Shown: one piece after another, positions 9,001-15,848 of the stretch
How the letters are laid out: each line of letters opens with the position of its first letter
Numbering within the stretch: position 1 is the first letter of the stretch
Assembly: GCA_035454885.1 (NCBI GenBank)
Contig: DATIGE010000071.1
Location: forward strand, 1-56,084
DNA: 56,084 nucleotides
DNA from: a bacterium
Lineage (GTDB): Bacteria; UBA10199; JACPAL01; GCA-016699445
Direction: 5' to 3'
The notes under the pieces: generated by a model
Database searches by the model: none
Seen by the model: the letters and a program-made list of their open reading frames with translations, nothing else
Told to the model about the DNA's origin: nothing
Program-made: the position numbers and the translations under genes

Positions 9001-9679
9001 GGGGCCGGGCCCCTATGGAGGCACGCAGACCATTCTACGGTGGGATGTGGGAAATCTCGAACCCGGCCAGATGAATGTGAGGCTGATCAGAGATCAAACC
9101 CTGAGCTTGAAAGCAATGAGCCCCGGGACGGTCATTAACACCGTGAGCGTTAATTCGGCTGAGAAGGATCGTGACCTGGCTAATAATGGCTCAACAAGAC
9201 AAACGACAATCAATGAGCCGGCGAGCCCGCCGCCAAGTGCCAGTCCCCCGACCCCGGCTCCGGCGCCAACGACAGCGATCCATGTCTCCGACTTCAGGCT
9301 TTCGCTTCTGACCGGCACGGTCGTCGAGTGGGTGGCGAAGGTCGTCGACCAGGCGGGGCGGGCCGTCAGTGGAGCGACGGTGACGACGGAGGTTTATTGC
9401 GGGAGCCAATGTCTGAGTCCGGGCTCCTTGTGGGCCGTCAGATCGGCAATCACGGACTCAAACGGATCAGCCAAAATGAACACCTCCGGTCTGACGGGTG
9501 CAACCGTCGGGGTCTATAAGGTGAAGGTGACATCGGCCAGCGCCCCATCCGCGACTTACAGCGCCTCGGCGAATGTCGGAACCTGCGGGACGTTCTACTA
9601 TTGGGGAGGGTACGGGGGCGCGCCCGCAGGAGTCAGCTTGGACGACAGCGGGTATTGGACCGGCCAACTGTGTCCGTAA
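6092..9679 (+). CDS. Secreted metzincin-like protease with DUF11-type repeats
   Basis: 1195 residues. An N-terminal signal peptide (hydrophobic core about residues 13-32, ending AAAFAAK) predicts export. A calcium-binding thrombospondin-3-like stretch (DQDSDGDAIPDCWE) is near residue 80. The zinc site HELGHTLNLDH has H299, E300, H303 and H309, with a Met-turn SLMNY about 25 residues later, which together mark a metzincin-type metalloprotease. A second set of Asp-rich repeats (DNCPGVSNPDQADADGDGVGD) is near residue 505. Three DUF11-like beta domains follow (about 565-680, 785-905, 915-1035), then a Pro-rich linker and an Ig-like C-terminal domain. It is probably attached to or released from the cell surface. 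No good ribosome-binding site is visible before the ATG. Confidence 0.85.
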   Translation: MDQPPLGRCRPAKLLFCLCALLFSLAGAAAFAAKLGGGISAWGWATGIVKRAQQILSVAPTVVQTAVAVAATGCPVPKDQDSDGDAIPDCWEILPIDINGDGTTDLDLRPYGVNPFHKDLFVEVDYMSKNKPPEGSLEDVIRAFRNAPVPNPDQVKGVKLLLSPDGAKPAEYLDEAVPDIAEIYFSDRPAGVDFDFWDLKWGYQKNVCGVRVTDGHFGSMTVRQDSNCYWIDKARAEVFRYALFANAFAEGISEDCDGDKTCDSGIAEIGGNDLLVTEGLWEERNQVIRRQEEADTFMHELGHTLNLDHGGRDEINFKPNYFSLMNYAYLYSDFLPNRPLTYSSEPLTGVDEDSLDETVLFEIPKDWSMIFSFEREDGTPDFAMIKKSGKLQIDWNVDGETGELKQFRSNINAWPKRDCSGKIVGVNDGGGPLLLAYNDWLNLDYGKGDSESWEFASPSGIADQVSKLPRELDEQEVKSFAQSLDFDDDHIPNRNDNCPGVSNPDQADADGDGVGDVCPPNYPVDPPMALLAIAIRDSTETPGPIPTERETLVRSPTGAVSLPAPPRPLTTGDSFTYYVEVVNQSDFPAQGVTVVDVLPTQVRVNALSEVRVDAANNSTPVTHGTDVPWVQKDSMLSWNVGMLAPKEKAILNIDVTINEESQLRTKSTTTDYAQAQARLKAEAAKYQATYPKDFETRETIEPKLQRIESVTPSFQTPPPELDNRAVLPIPPVPIEDSFPIENRARVTSCCRLLGPNEIVQQGLHAYALIQAALTKTVMRNQADLEVTQSASAFEILAGNPVTYTIKVKNNGSAPVKSLSLADTLFDHSGVALQAVDVKQERVEASQGYVKNVATGRWNWNIGTLNSGAEATLRLTVSLYNKTWFTNSVVISTTFPDPNPNNNTASVDTKVTPSADLAISLIVSPDPVTVGGVVTYKMSVWNNGPNRATGAYVLAYPPSEMRQDPPTQAGWGPGPYGGTQTILRWDVGNLEPGQMNVRLIRDQTLSLKAMSPGTVINTVSVNSAEKDRDLANNGSTRQTTINEPASPPPSASPPTPAPAPTTAIHVSDFRLSLLTGTVVEWVAKVVDQAGRAVSGATVTTEVYCGSQCLSPGSLWAVRSAITDSNGSAKMNTSGLTGATVGVYKVKVTSASAPSATYSASANVGTCGTFYYWGGYGGAPAGVSLDDSGYWTGQLCP

Positions 9680-9692
9680 AGCAGGCCTAAAA

Positions 9693-10334
9693 TTACTTCC
9701 CGATCGACAGGTAGGTTTTTCCACCCCGTTTTGAGGGGGCGGCGACGATGGCCTTCACGAGGCTCTCGTAGTCGGCCTCGTTCTTCACGAAATCGATGTC
9801 GGTGACGTTGACGGTCAGGAGCGGCGTTTCGGAGTAGGTGAAGAAGAATCGGTTGTAGGCCTCGGCCAGCTCCTCGAGGTAGCGATCGTCAATATGCCTT
9901 TCGTAGCCGATGCCCCGCTTGCGGATGTGTTTCTTCAAGACGTCGATCGAGGCCTGCAGAAAGACCACCAGGTCCGGCTTGGGGAGCTGGACGTCGAGCA
10001 GGCCGTAGATCTTCTCGTAGAGGAAGAGCTCCTCCTTGTTGAGGTTGAGGGTCGCGAAGATGCGGTCCTTGGAAAAAAGATAATCGCTGATAACGCCGCC
10101 GGAGAAGAGGTCGTGTTGCACGAGGTCTTTTTGCTGCTGGTAGCGGTTGATGAGGAAGAGGATCTGCGTCTTGAGGGCGTTCTTGCGGCGGTCTTTGTAG
10201 AACTCCGGCAGGAAGGGGTTCTCGTCGACCGCCTCCGAAACGAGACGGGCGTTGAAGTCCTGCGCGAGCCTCTTCGCGAGGCTCGATTTTCCGGCTCCGA
10301 TGGGGCCTTCGATGGCGATGTAGCGGGGGGGCAT
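9693..10334 (-). CDS. Deoxynucleoside kinase (dNK family)
   Basis: Phosphorylates deoxynucleosides for salvage in the cytoplasm. The 213-residue protein starts MPPRYIAIEGPIGAGKSS, with the P-loop GPIGAGKSS, and has the family's ED/DRY features: VSEAVDENPFL, the SKDRIFA sensor, and a lid region with KRGIGYERHIDDRYLEEL. It resembles the bacterial deoxyadenosine/deoxyguanosine kinase group; the preferred base cannot be fixed by eye. The frame is open further upstream, but the ATG at 10334 has AAGGA eight bases ahead and places the P-loop correctly. It starts 10 bases after rsmA and is probably in one operon with tsaD and rsmA. Confidence 0.9.
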   Translation of the reverse strand: MPPRYIAIEGPIGAGKSSLAKRLAQDFNARLVSEAVDENPFLPEFYKDRRKNALKTQILFLINRYQQQKDLVQHDLFSGGVISDYLFSKDRIFATLNLNKEELFLYEKIYGLLDVQLPKPDLVVFLQASIDVLKKHIRKRGIGYERHIDDRYLEELAEAYNRFFFTYSETPLLTVNVTDIDFVKNEADYESLVKAIVAAPSKRGGKTYLSIGK

Positions 10335-10344
10335 TGCAACGTCC

Positions 10345-11205
10345 TTAGACCAAGGAGAGGGTGTTCGCAAGGGCCGCGAACTTCTCGATGGGAAGCATTT
10401 CGGCCCGCGCTTGAGGGGAAATGCCGGCCCCTTTCAGAGCCGCCGCGATCTCTTCTGCGGCAAATCCGCCTCCCTTGAGCGCATTCAAGATCGTCTTCCG
10501 GCGTTGCCCGAAGGCCGAACGGACGACCGTTTCGAACGTCGGAAGGTGATTGATCGGAAACCGGCAGCCGTCGCTGATCCGGAAGCGGACGATGGCCGAA
10601 TCCACCTTGGGCGGCGGGGCGAAGGAGCCCGGTTTGAGCCTCATGACGATTTTGTTCTCCGAAAAGAGCTGGGTCATGACCGAGAGGATGCCGTAGGTCT
10701 TCGAGCCGGGCTTGGCGACGATGCGATCCGCCACTTCCTTTTGCACCATCACGGTGAAGCTGTGGAAGAAGGTCGAAAGCTCCAGGAGATGAAAGATGAT
10801 CTCGGTCGCGACGTTGTAGGGAAGATTCGCGATGACCTTCCATGGAGGGGCTCGCGTCGCCCCCTCGGCCGGCAAAGCCGGATCGAGCCTCCCCCTCAAC
10901 GCTCCTTCGGAGCTGGTTCCGAGTAGTTTTTCGAGGTTCATTTGAAGAAAGTCGCCTTCGACGATCGTCACCTTGGGATCGCCTTGGAACTTTTCTTGGA
11001 GGGCCTTCGCGAACCGCGGGTCCTTCTCGACGGCGACGAGACGTCCGGCGCGCGCGGCGATCCTCCCGGTCAGGGCGCCGGGGCCGGCGCCGATCTCGAG
11101 GACGCGGTCTTCAGGTCCGATCCCGGCCAGAGCGAGGATCTTGTCGAGCGTGACGGGGTTGAAGAGGAAGTGCTGGCCGAGGGATTTTTTCGCCGCGAAG
11201 CTCAT
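10345..11205 (-). CDS. rsmA: 16S rRNA dimethyladenosine transferase
   Basis: RsmA/KsgA dimethylates two adjacent adenines near the 3' end of 16S rRNA during small-subunit assembly. Visible features are SLGQHFLFNP at the start, the SAM-binding loop VLEIGAGPGALTGRIA, the catalytic motif NLPYN and C-terminal FRRK-like GQRRKTILNAL. At 286 residues it is slightly long. The excess is a Gly/Ala/Arg/Pro-rich insertion just before the NLPYN motif (about residues 107-131), encoded by a hairpin-forming segment at 10844-10894. The ATG at 11205 overlaps the tsaD stop (ATGA). Confidence 0.95.
   Translation of the reverse strand: MSFAAKKSLGQHFLFNPVTLDKILALAGIGPEDRVLEIGAGPGALTGRIAARAGRLVAVEKDPRFAKALQEKFQGDPKVTIVEGDFLQMNLEKLLGTSSEGALRGRLDPALPAEGATRAPPWKVIANLPYNVATEIIFHLLELSTFFHSFTVMVQKEVADRIVAKPGSKTYGILSVMTQLFSENKIVMRLKPGSFAPPPKVDSAIVRFRISDGCRFPINHLPTFETVVRSAFGQRRKTILNALKGGGFAAEEIAAALKGAGISPQARAEMLPIEKFAALANTLSLV
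10844..10894. repeat. Palindromic segment inserted in frame in rsmA
   Basis: GGAGGGGCTCG at 10844-10854 is nearly complementary to CGAGCCTCCCC at 10884-10894. Inside lies a second hairpin, CTCG-g-CCGGC-aaa-GCCGG-at-CGAG (10864-10887). The stretch encodes a low-complexity insertion that other RsmA proteins lack from memory. It recalls palindromic elements that insert in frame, as known from Rickettsia. Confidence 0.45.
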
Positions 11206-12233
11206 GGCGCCCCCAGGGCGAGGTTGGAGACCGCGTTGAGCGAAAGCGGCGAGGACTGCCCCGCCAGGATCCTCCGTCCGCCCGCGTAAGCGATCATGGC
11301 CGCGTTGTCCGTCGAAAGAACCGGAGAGGCGAAAAACGCCTTCACGTCCCTCCGTGCGGCCTCTTCCGTCAGCTTCACCCGGAGCCGCGAATTGCAGGCC
11401 ACGCCCCCCGTGACCAGCACCGTCTTGCAGCGCCGGTTCCTTGCGGCGGCCAACGTCTTTTCGATCAAGATGTCGACCACGGTCTCTTGGAACGAGGCGC
11501 ATAGGTTGGGGAGGGGGGGCGGGCCCTTCTCGACGATTTGCTTCGCGGCGGTCTTCAAGCCGCTGAAGCTGAAATCGTATCCGGGCACCCTGGGTTTGGG
11601 AAAGTTGACGGCCTCCGGAGCGCCTTCGCGCGCCTTTTTGTCGACGATCGGCCCGCCCGGATAGCCGAGCCCCAGGATCTTGGCCACCTTGTCGAAGGCC
11701 TCGCCGGCGGCGTCATCCCGCGTGCCACCCAGGAATTCATAGTCCCCGAATTTCTTCACGAGATAGAGCGCCGTATGTCCGCCGGAGACGACCAGTCCGA
11801 TATGCGGGTACCGGATCCCCGGATGCTCCAAGAAAGGCGCGTTCAAGTGTCCTTCCAGGTGGCTGACGCCGATGAACGGGATGCCGAGCCCGAAGGCGTA
11901 GGCCTTGGCGAAGGAGAGGCCCACGAGCAGCGAGCCGATCAGACCCGGCGCGTGGGTGACGGCGATGCCTCCGATCTCCTTTTGCGGGACGCCGGCCTTC
12001 TTCAGCGCCTCCTCCACGAGCGGACGAATGATCTCGATGTGCCGCCGGCTCGCCAATTCCGGAAAGATCCCCCCGTAGGGGGCGTGGATCTCGTGTTGGG
12101 AGGCGATCAAATTGGACAAGATGCGTGCTGTAGGGGCGAACCTAGTGTTCGCCCTTCGCCGCGATGTCTCGCGAAACTCCACGACCGCAGCCGCCGTTTC
12201 ATCGCAGGAGGTTTCGATACCGAGGACGATCAT
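11202..12233 (-). CDS. tsaD: tRNA threonylcarbamoyladenosine synthesis protein TsaD
   Basis: TsaD, with TsaB and TsaE, moves the threonylcarbamoyl group onto A37 of ANN-decoding tRNAs. The protein of 343 residues starts MIVLGIETSCDETAAAV and carries the ASKHA-fold motifs and the metal-binding SHLEGH (H-x4-H), VVSGGHT, GEAFDKVAKILGLGYPGG and VTGGVACN. Between the first two beta strands is an unusual insertion of about 15 residues rich in Arg (SRRRANTRFAPTAR), encoded by the palindrome at 12129-12156. The start at 12233 is fixed by the conserved N-terminus. The rsmA start overlaps its stop. Confidence 0.95.
   Translation of the reverse strand: MIVLGIETSCDETAAAVVEFRETSRRRANTRFAPTARILSNLIASQHEIHAPYGGIFPELASRRHIEIIRPLVEEALKKAGVPQKEIGGIAVTHAPGLIGSLLVGLSFAKAYAFGLGIPFIGVSHLEGHLNAPFLEHPGIRYPHIGLVVSGGHTALYLVKKFGDYEFLGGTRDDAAGEAFDKVAKILGLGYPGGPIVDKKAREGAPEAVNFPKPRVPGYDFSFSGLKTAAKQIVEKGPPPLPNLCASFQETVVDILIEKTLAAARNRRCKTVLVTGGVACNSRLRVKLTEEAARRDVKAFFASPVLSTDNAAMIAYAGGRRILAGQSSPLSLNAVSNLALGAP
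12129..12156. repeat. REP-like palindrome (TGTAGGGGCGAA family) inside tsaD
   Basis: GGGCGAA at 12134-12140 pairs with TTCGCCC at 12148-12154 across a 7-base loop, flanked by TGTAG on the left and TTC on the right. The same arms, loop length and flanks occur at 45444-45471, and half the motif at 41250-41274. Here the element lies in frame within tsaD near its 5' end. Confidence 0.75.
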
Positions 12234-12249
12234 CACTGACACATACTCC

Positions 12250-12274
12250 GCAACTTGGAACATTTCCAGACGAT
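12250..12274 (+). promoter_or_regulatory. Shared ECF-like promoter, site J (gene 12284)
   Basis: GCAAC at 12250-12254, 16 bases, CGAT at 12271-12274. The GTG start of the downstream gene is 13 bases after the C of CGAT, exactly as at site E, so the mRNA should be leaderless or nearly so. It lies in the short divergent gap beside tsaD. Confidence 0.6.
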
Positions 12275-12283
12275 CTGACGGTT

Positions 12284-13369
12284 GTGCCGGCAACGATCGC
12301 ATTTCCCCCTGGTTGGTTGTCCGCGGCCCTCGAGGCCTCCGCGAGCGCGCTCGGGTCCGATTCGGCAACCGCTCTGGGCGGGGTGGAGGCTTCAGACCTC
12401 GACTCCGGAGCGGCCTGGCGCAGGCTCAAGGCCTTGCAGGACGGACAGGCGCCGAGGATCGTGGATTTCGGCCTTTCCTACCGCGTGCTCGACGTCGAAA
12501 GGACGGAGGACGGCATCCTCCACTACGCCCGGCGCGTGGATCCGGCCGGCCTAAGCGAGCCGTGGGCGGTTTTCTTTCAGGCCAGGCCGGAGGATGCCGA
12601 CTGCGATCTGTTGGTTCCCCGGCAGATCAGGGACTACCTCCTTGCGATCTACGCGGAAGAGGACATCAGGGCCCTGCCGGAAGAGATCACCTCTCCCCAA
12701 GTCGAATCGCTGACCACCGCGGAGACGGCGAACGGCGCTCGCGTTCATGAGGTCTCTTTCCAGAACCGTCACCGCCTGCGGATCGTCTACGAGCGGGACG
12801 GTCTCATGCCATCCCTGAAGGGTCTCTTGAATTACCTCGGCCACATCCCCTTGTCCGCCCTGACCCAACTCGATGAAATCCGCATGTCCGGCGAGCGGAA
12901 CGGCGAGGTCGGCCATACCTTTCGCGAAGGCGGCCGTCTCGTCTCCGTCCTCTACCCCCTGGGCGACGAGACGGATGTCCCCGCCGGGACCCCCTCTCTG
13001 AAGGAGTTGAAGGCCCGCCACATCAGGACGCTCTACACGTTCCTGCACGAGATCTTCGGTCACGGTCTGGCCTACAAGAACCGGTTCATCCGGCGCGAGA
13101 TGATCAAGATCTGGTGTTCCGGCGAGGCGGCCCCGTCGGATTATGCCCGAATCTCCGACGAGGAGTGGTTTCCGGAAGGGGTGGCGGAGAGATGGGTCAG
13201 GGTCGTGAATCGCGACCCGGAACTTGGCCTTTGGGACCGGAGATTTCCTTATCTCTCGGGATTGATCCTGAACCTCTTGGGTGCCCTGGAGGGATATGTC
13301 GCGCCCGCCACGTCGAACATCGATCTCGGTGCCCGGCTCATGCGCCCTCTGGGTCTCGAAGACGACTAA
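12284..13369 (+). CDS. Unknown protein with HEXXGH metal-site motif
   Basis: 361 residues from a GTG at 12284. The frame is open upstream, but that part lies over the tsaD start, and promoter site J dictates this start. LHEIFGHGL holds H255, E256 and H260 in HEXXXH spacing, the spacing of M49 peptidases (HELLGH), rather than the usual HEXXH. A later acidic stretch (SDEEWFPEGVAERWVR, about 290-305) could supply a third ligand. The N-terminus MPATIAFPPGWLSAALEASA has no charge and no signal peptide. I infer a metal-dependent hydrolase, possibly secreted by a non-Sec route; no family is recognised. The end overlaps the convergent crotonase gene by four bases. Confidence 0.7.
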   Translation: MPATIAFPPGWLSAALEASASALGSDSATALGGVEASDLDSGAAWRRLKALQDGQAPRIVDFGLSYRVLDVERTEDGILHYARRVDPAGLSEPWAVFFQARPEDADCDLLVPRQIRDYLLAIYAEEDIRALPEEITSPQVESLTTAETANGARVHEVSFQNRHRLRIVYERDGLMPSLKGLLNYLGHIPLSALTQLDEIRMSGERNGEVGHTFREGGRLVSVLYPLGDETDVPAGTPSLKELKARHIRTLYTFLHEIFGHGLAYKNRFIRREMIKIWCSGEAAPSDYARISDEEWFPEGVAERWVRVVNRDPELGLWDRRFPYLSGLILNLLGALEGYVAPATSNIDLGARLMRPLGLEDD

Positions 13370-14172
13370 TCCCGGACCTTGTTGAATGAGGCCTTCCTCT
13401 TCTCCAAGAACGCCGAAACCCCTTCCTGAAAATCCGGCAAGGTCGACGACCAGGCGATCGCCTGGCGCTCGCGCTCGAGCTGGGCGGAAAGCGTGGAATA
13501 AAGGCTCGCCTGAAGCAGCTTCTTGACGCGGCCCAAGGCCTTTCGCGGGGCGGCCGCCAGGCGTTCGGCGATGTCCTGAACCGTCTTTTCCAAATCGGCC
13601 GCGGGCACCACGCGGTTGACCAGGCCGGCCGACAACGCCTCCGAGGCCGTCAGAGTGTCCCCCAGGAAGAGGATCTCCGCCGCCTTCGCGAGCCCGACGA
13701 TCCGCGGCAGGTGGTAGGTGGCGCTGCCGTTGGCGACCAGTCCCAGGCGAATCGTCGCCGCGCTGAACTCGGCCTGTTCCGAGGCGATCCGAAGGTCGGC
13801 CCCGAGGACGAGGCCGAAGGCGATCCCGCCCGCAAAACCCGGCACGGCCGCCAGTACGGGTTTGTCCGAGGCCTTCATCTCCCGGACCGCCGTGTGAATG
13901 AGACGGGAAATCTCCGAAAAGAACGCGGAACACCTTTTCTTGTTCGAGACCATTTGGCCCATGAGCTTGATGTCGCCGCCGGCCGAAAACACCTCGCCCG
14001 TTCCGGTCAAGACGAGCACGCGGACGTCTTTGGCGCGGACGGCCTCGCGGACGGCCTGGAGGATTTCGCCCGCCATTTCGATGTGAAACGCGTTTCTCGC
14101 CTCCGGGCGGTTGAAGGCGATCCAGAGGGCGGGGCCTTGACGTTCAACGGTGATATGACGGTAGGTCTTCAT
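13366..14172 (-). CDS. Enoyl-CoA hydratase/isomerase (crotonase) family protein
   Basis: 268 residues, family length. FNRPEARNAFH, the A-x-GGDIKLM CoA-site loop (SAGGDIKLM), and the oxyanion-hole stretch VPGFAGGIAFGLVLGADLRIAS are visible. The two usual catalytic glutamates of hydratases are not evident: where families show P-E-I-N-L-G and GAGGT-type stretches, this protein has AATIRLGLV and NGSATYHLP. It may therefore be an isomerase or another crotonase-fold enzyme. It overlaps the start of its upstream neighbour's end by 29 bases, so the two are likely co-transcribed. Confidence 0.85.
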   Translation of the reverse strand: MKTYRHITVERQGPALWIAFNRPEARNAFHIEMAGEILQAVREAVRAKDVRVLVLTGTGEVFSAGGDIKLMGQMVSNKKRCSAFFSEISRLIHTAVREMKASDKPVLAAVPGFAGGIAFGLVLGADLRIASEQAEFSAATIRLGLVANGSATYHLPRIVGLAKAAEILFLGDTLTASEALSAGLVNRVVPAADLEKTVQDIAERLAAAPRKALGRVKKLLQASLYSTLSAQLERERQAIAWSSTLPDFQEGVSAFLEKRKASFNKVRD

Positions 14173-14632
14173 GTCGGCTCCCGAGGTACTTGTTGAGGCT
14201 GAAATAATTCATCGGCGTTGTGTCCTTGTCGAAGCGGTGAAACCAGATGAGGATTCCGTTCACGGGCGCGACAACGAGCATCATGAGATCCGCCAAGAGG
14301 ACGACACCCGTGGAGACATAAGGAATTTGGAGGAGCGCGAGGGCCGAGGCGATCGCGAGGATGTAGGACGTGGGGACGCGGGCCTTCAGAAAGTGGACCT
14401 CGATCCCGATCTTTTGCCGCGGTCCGTCCGTCCGCTCGGAGCCGGGATACCACCGGATCAGATCGCAGGCAAAAATGAAGAGGCAGCACGCCACGAGGAA
14501 GAGAAACAATCCTCCCCGCCAATCAAAGGGCAGGAGGTGCTTCCAAAGTTGGAGGCCCGCCAGCACGACGCCCGCCACTTCGAGCGAACGGACGACCGGG
14601 CTCTCACGATTGAAGAGGGTCTTCAGTGACAT
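14144..14632 (-). CDS. Small multi-pass membrane protein
   Basis: 162 residues. Hydrophobic segments near 17-33, 38-58, 91-103 and 108-128 predict three to four membrane helices, with a loop rich in charged residues (SERTDGPRQKIGIEV) between. No family is recognised. It is the upstream gene of a pair with the crotonase, which starts inside its 3' end. The roughly 110-base gap upstream holds the palindrome at 14723 and the start region of ntrB. Confidence 0.65.
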   Translation of the reverse strand: MSLKTLFNRESPVVRSLEVAGVVLAGLQLWKHLLPFDWRGGLFLFLVACCLFIFACDLIRWYPGSERTDGPRQKIGIEVHFLKARVPTSYILAIASALALLQIPYVSTGVVLLADLMMLVVAPVNGILIWFHRFDKDTTPMNYFSLNKYLGSRHEDLPSYHR

Positions 14633-14722
14633 CCGAGGGGCTGGAATTTCCTACGTCCGTCGCGGAGAGTCAACCGGCGTCCGGAAATCCCACTTGCCTT
14701 CTCGCGAGGGCCCTTCTACGAT

Positions 14723-14737
14723 GCCTAATTATTAGGC
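14723..14737. promoter_or_regulatory. Palindrome GCCTAATTATTAGGC before ntrB
   Basis: A 7-1-7 palindrome ending five bases before the ntrB ATG. It could be a repressor operator or a small hairpin at the ribosome-binding site, since no good Shine-Dalgarno is seen otherwise. It sits in the divergent gap with the membrane protein gene. Confidence 0.4.
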
Positions 14738-14741
14738 AGCT

Positions 14742-15848
14742 ATGCATTTTACCCGCAAAATACGACCCTCTTGGGAGACCATCTTCTCATCATTCGGCGA
14801 CGGTTTGGTGATCTTGGACACGGAGTGGAGGGTCATCGCCATGAACCCGGCGGCGGAGACCATCACCGGGTTTTCCGCCGAGTCGACCCTGGGTCTTCCG
14901 CTTCCCGAAGCCTTTCCCCGGAACAACGGTGTCTTTGAAAAACTGGAGGCCGCTCTCCGGGAGGGCGCGGCGCTGACGCTCCGCGAAATGCCCTGGTCGG
15001 GCCACGGGCGCGCGCGCGCCACGGTGGACGTCTCGGTGACGCCGCTGACGGGTGACGACGGCGATCTCACGGGCTGGATCCTGGTCTTTCGCGACATCAC
15101 GCCGGTCAAGAAGCTGGAGGAGGAGGTCCGGAAGGCCGACCGGTTGGCGATGATGGGGACGATCGCCGCGGGGCTGGCGCACGAGATCAAAAATCCCCTG
15201 GGCGGCATCAAGGGCGCCGCCCAGCTCCTCACCCGCGGCAAGCTCCCGCAGGAGTCGGCGGAATATCTTCAGATCATCGTCAAGGAAGCGGACCGCGTGA
15301 ACCGCCTGGTGAACCAGCTTCTGACGTTCGCCCGTCCCAAGGACTTGAAAATCGACAAGGTCAACATCAACGAGCTCATCGACGCCCTCCTCATCCTTCA
15401 GAAAGAACCCATCGAGAAGCGCGGCATCCGCATCGTCCGCGAGTTCGACCCGAGCCTTCCGCCCGTCCTGGGGGACGCGGACGAACTCAAACAGGTCTTC
15501 TTGAACTTCATCGTGAACGCCTCCGATGCGGTGGCGGAACGGCACCCCGAAGGAGAGGGCGAGATCCGCTTCAAAACGCGCATCATCACCAATTTCAAGA
15601 TGAAGGGAGCGGAAAGGCGGAAGCCGTGGCGGATGGTTTCGACGGAAATCCGCGACAACGGCACGGGAATCAAGGCGGAGGACACGGACAAGATTTTCAC
15701 GCCGTTCTTCACCACGAAAGAGAAAGGGTACGGGTTGGGACTCGCCGTCACCCAGCGCGTGATCCATGAGCACGGCGGGGCGATCAATCTGACGACGGAA
15801 GAAGGCAAGGGGACGACGTTTCAAATCCTACTGAGGAGTTCTTTATGA
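14742..15848 (+). CDS. NtrB/GlnL-type PAS sensor histidine kinase
   Basis: 368 residues, no membrane segment, so cytoplasmic. A PAS domain (about 8-125, with LVILDTEWRVIAMNPAAE) is followed by a HisKA domain with H147 in GLAHEIKNPLGG and an HATPase domain: N-box FLNFIVNASDAV, G1 IRDNGTGI, F-box IFTPFFTTK and G2 GYGLGLAVTQ. This is the layout of NtrB-like kinases that phosphorylate the NtrC-type regulator encoded next, whose start overlaps its stop (ATGA). The signal sensed is unknown; nitrogen control is only one possibility. Confidence 0.9.
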   Translation: MHFTRKIRPSWETIFSSFGDGLVILDTEWRVIAMNPAAETITGFSAESTLGLPLPEAFPRNNGVFEKLEAALREGAALTLREMPWSGHGRARATVDVSVTPLTGDDGDLTGWILVFRDITPVKKLEEEVRKADRLAMMGTIAAGLAHEIKNPLGGIKGAAQLLTRGKLPQESAEYLQIIVKEADRVNRLVNQLLTFARPKDLKIDKVNINELIDALLILQKEPIEKRGIRIVREFDPSLPPVLGDADELKQVFLNFIVNASDAVAERHPEGEGEIRFKTRIITNFKMKGAERRKPWRMVSTEIRDNGTGIKAEDTDKIFTPFFTTKEKGYGLGLAVTQRVIHEHGGAINLTTEEGKGTTFQILLRSSL

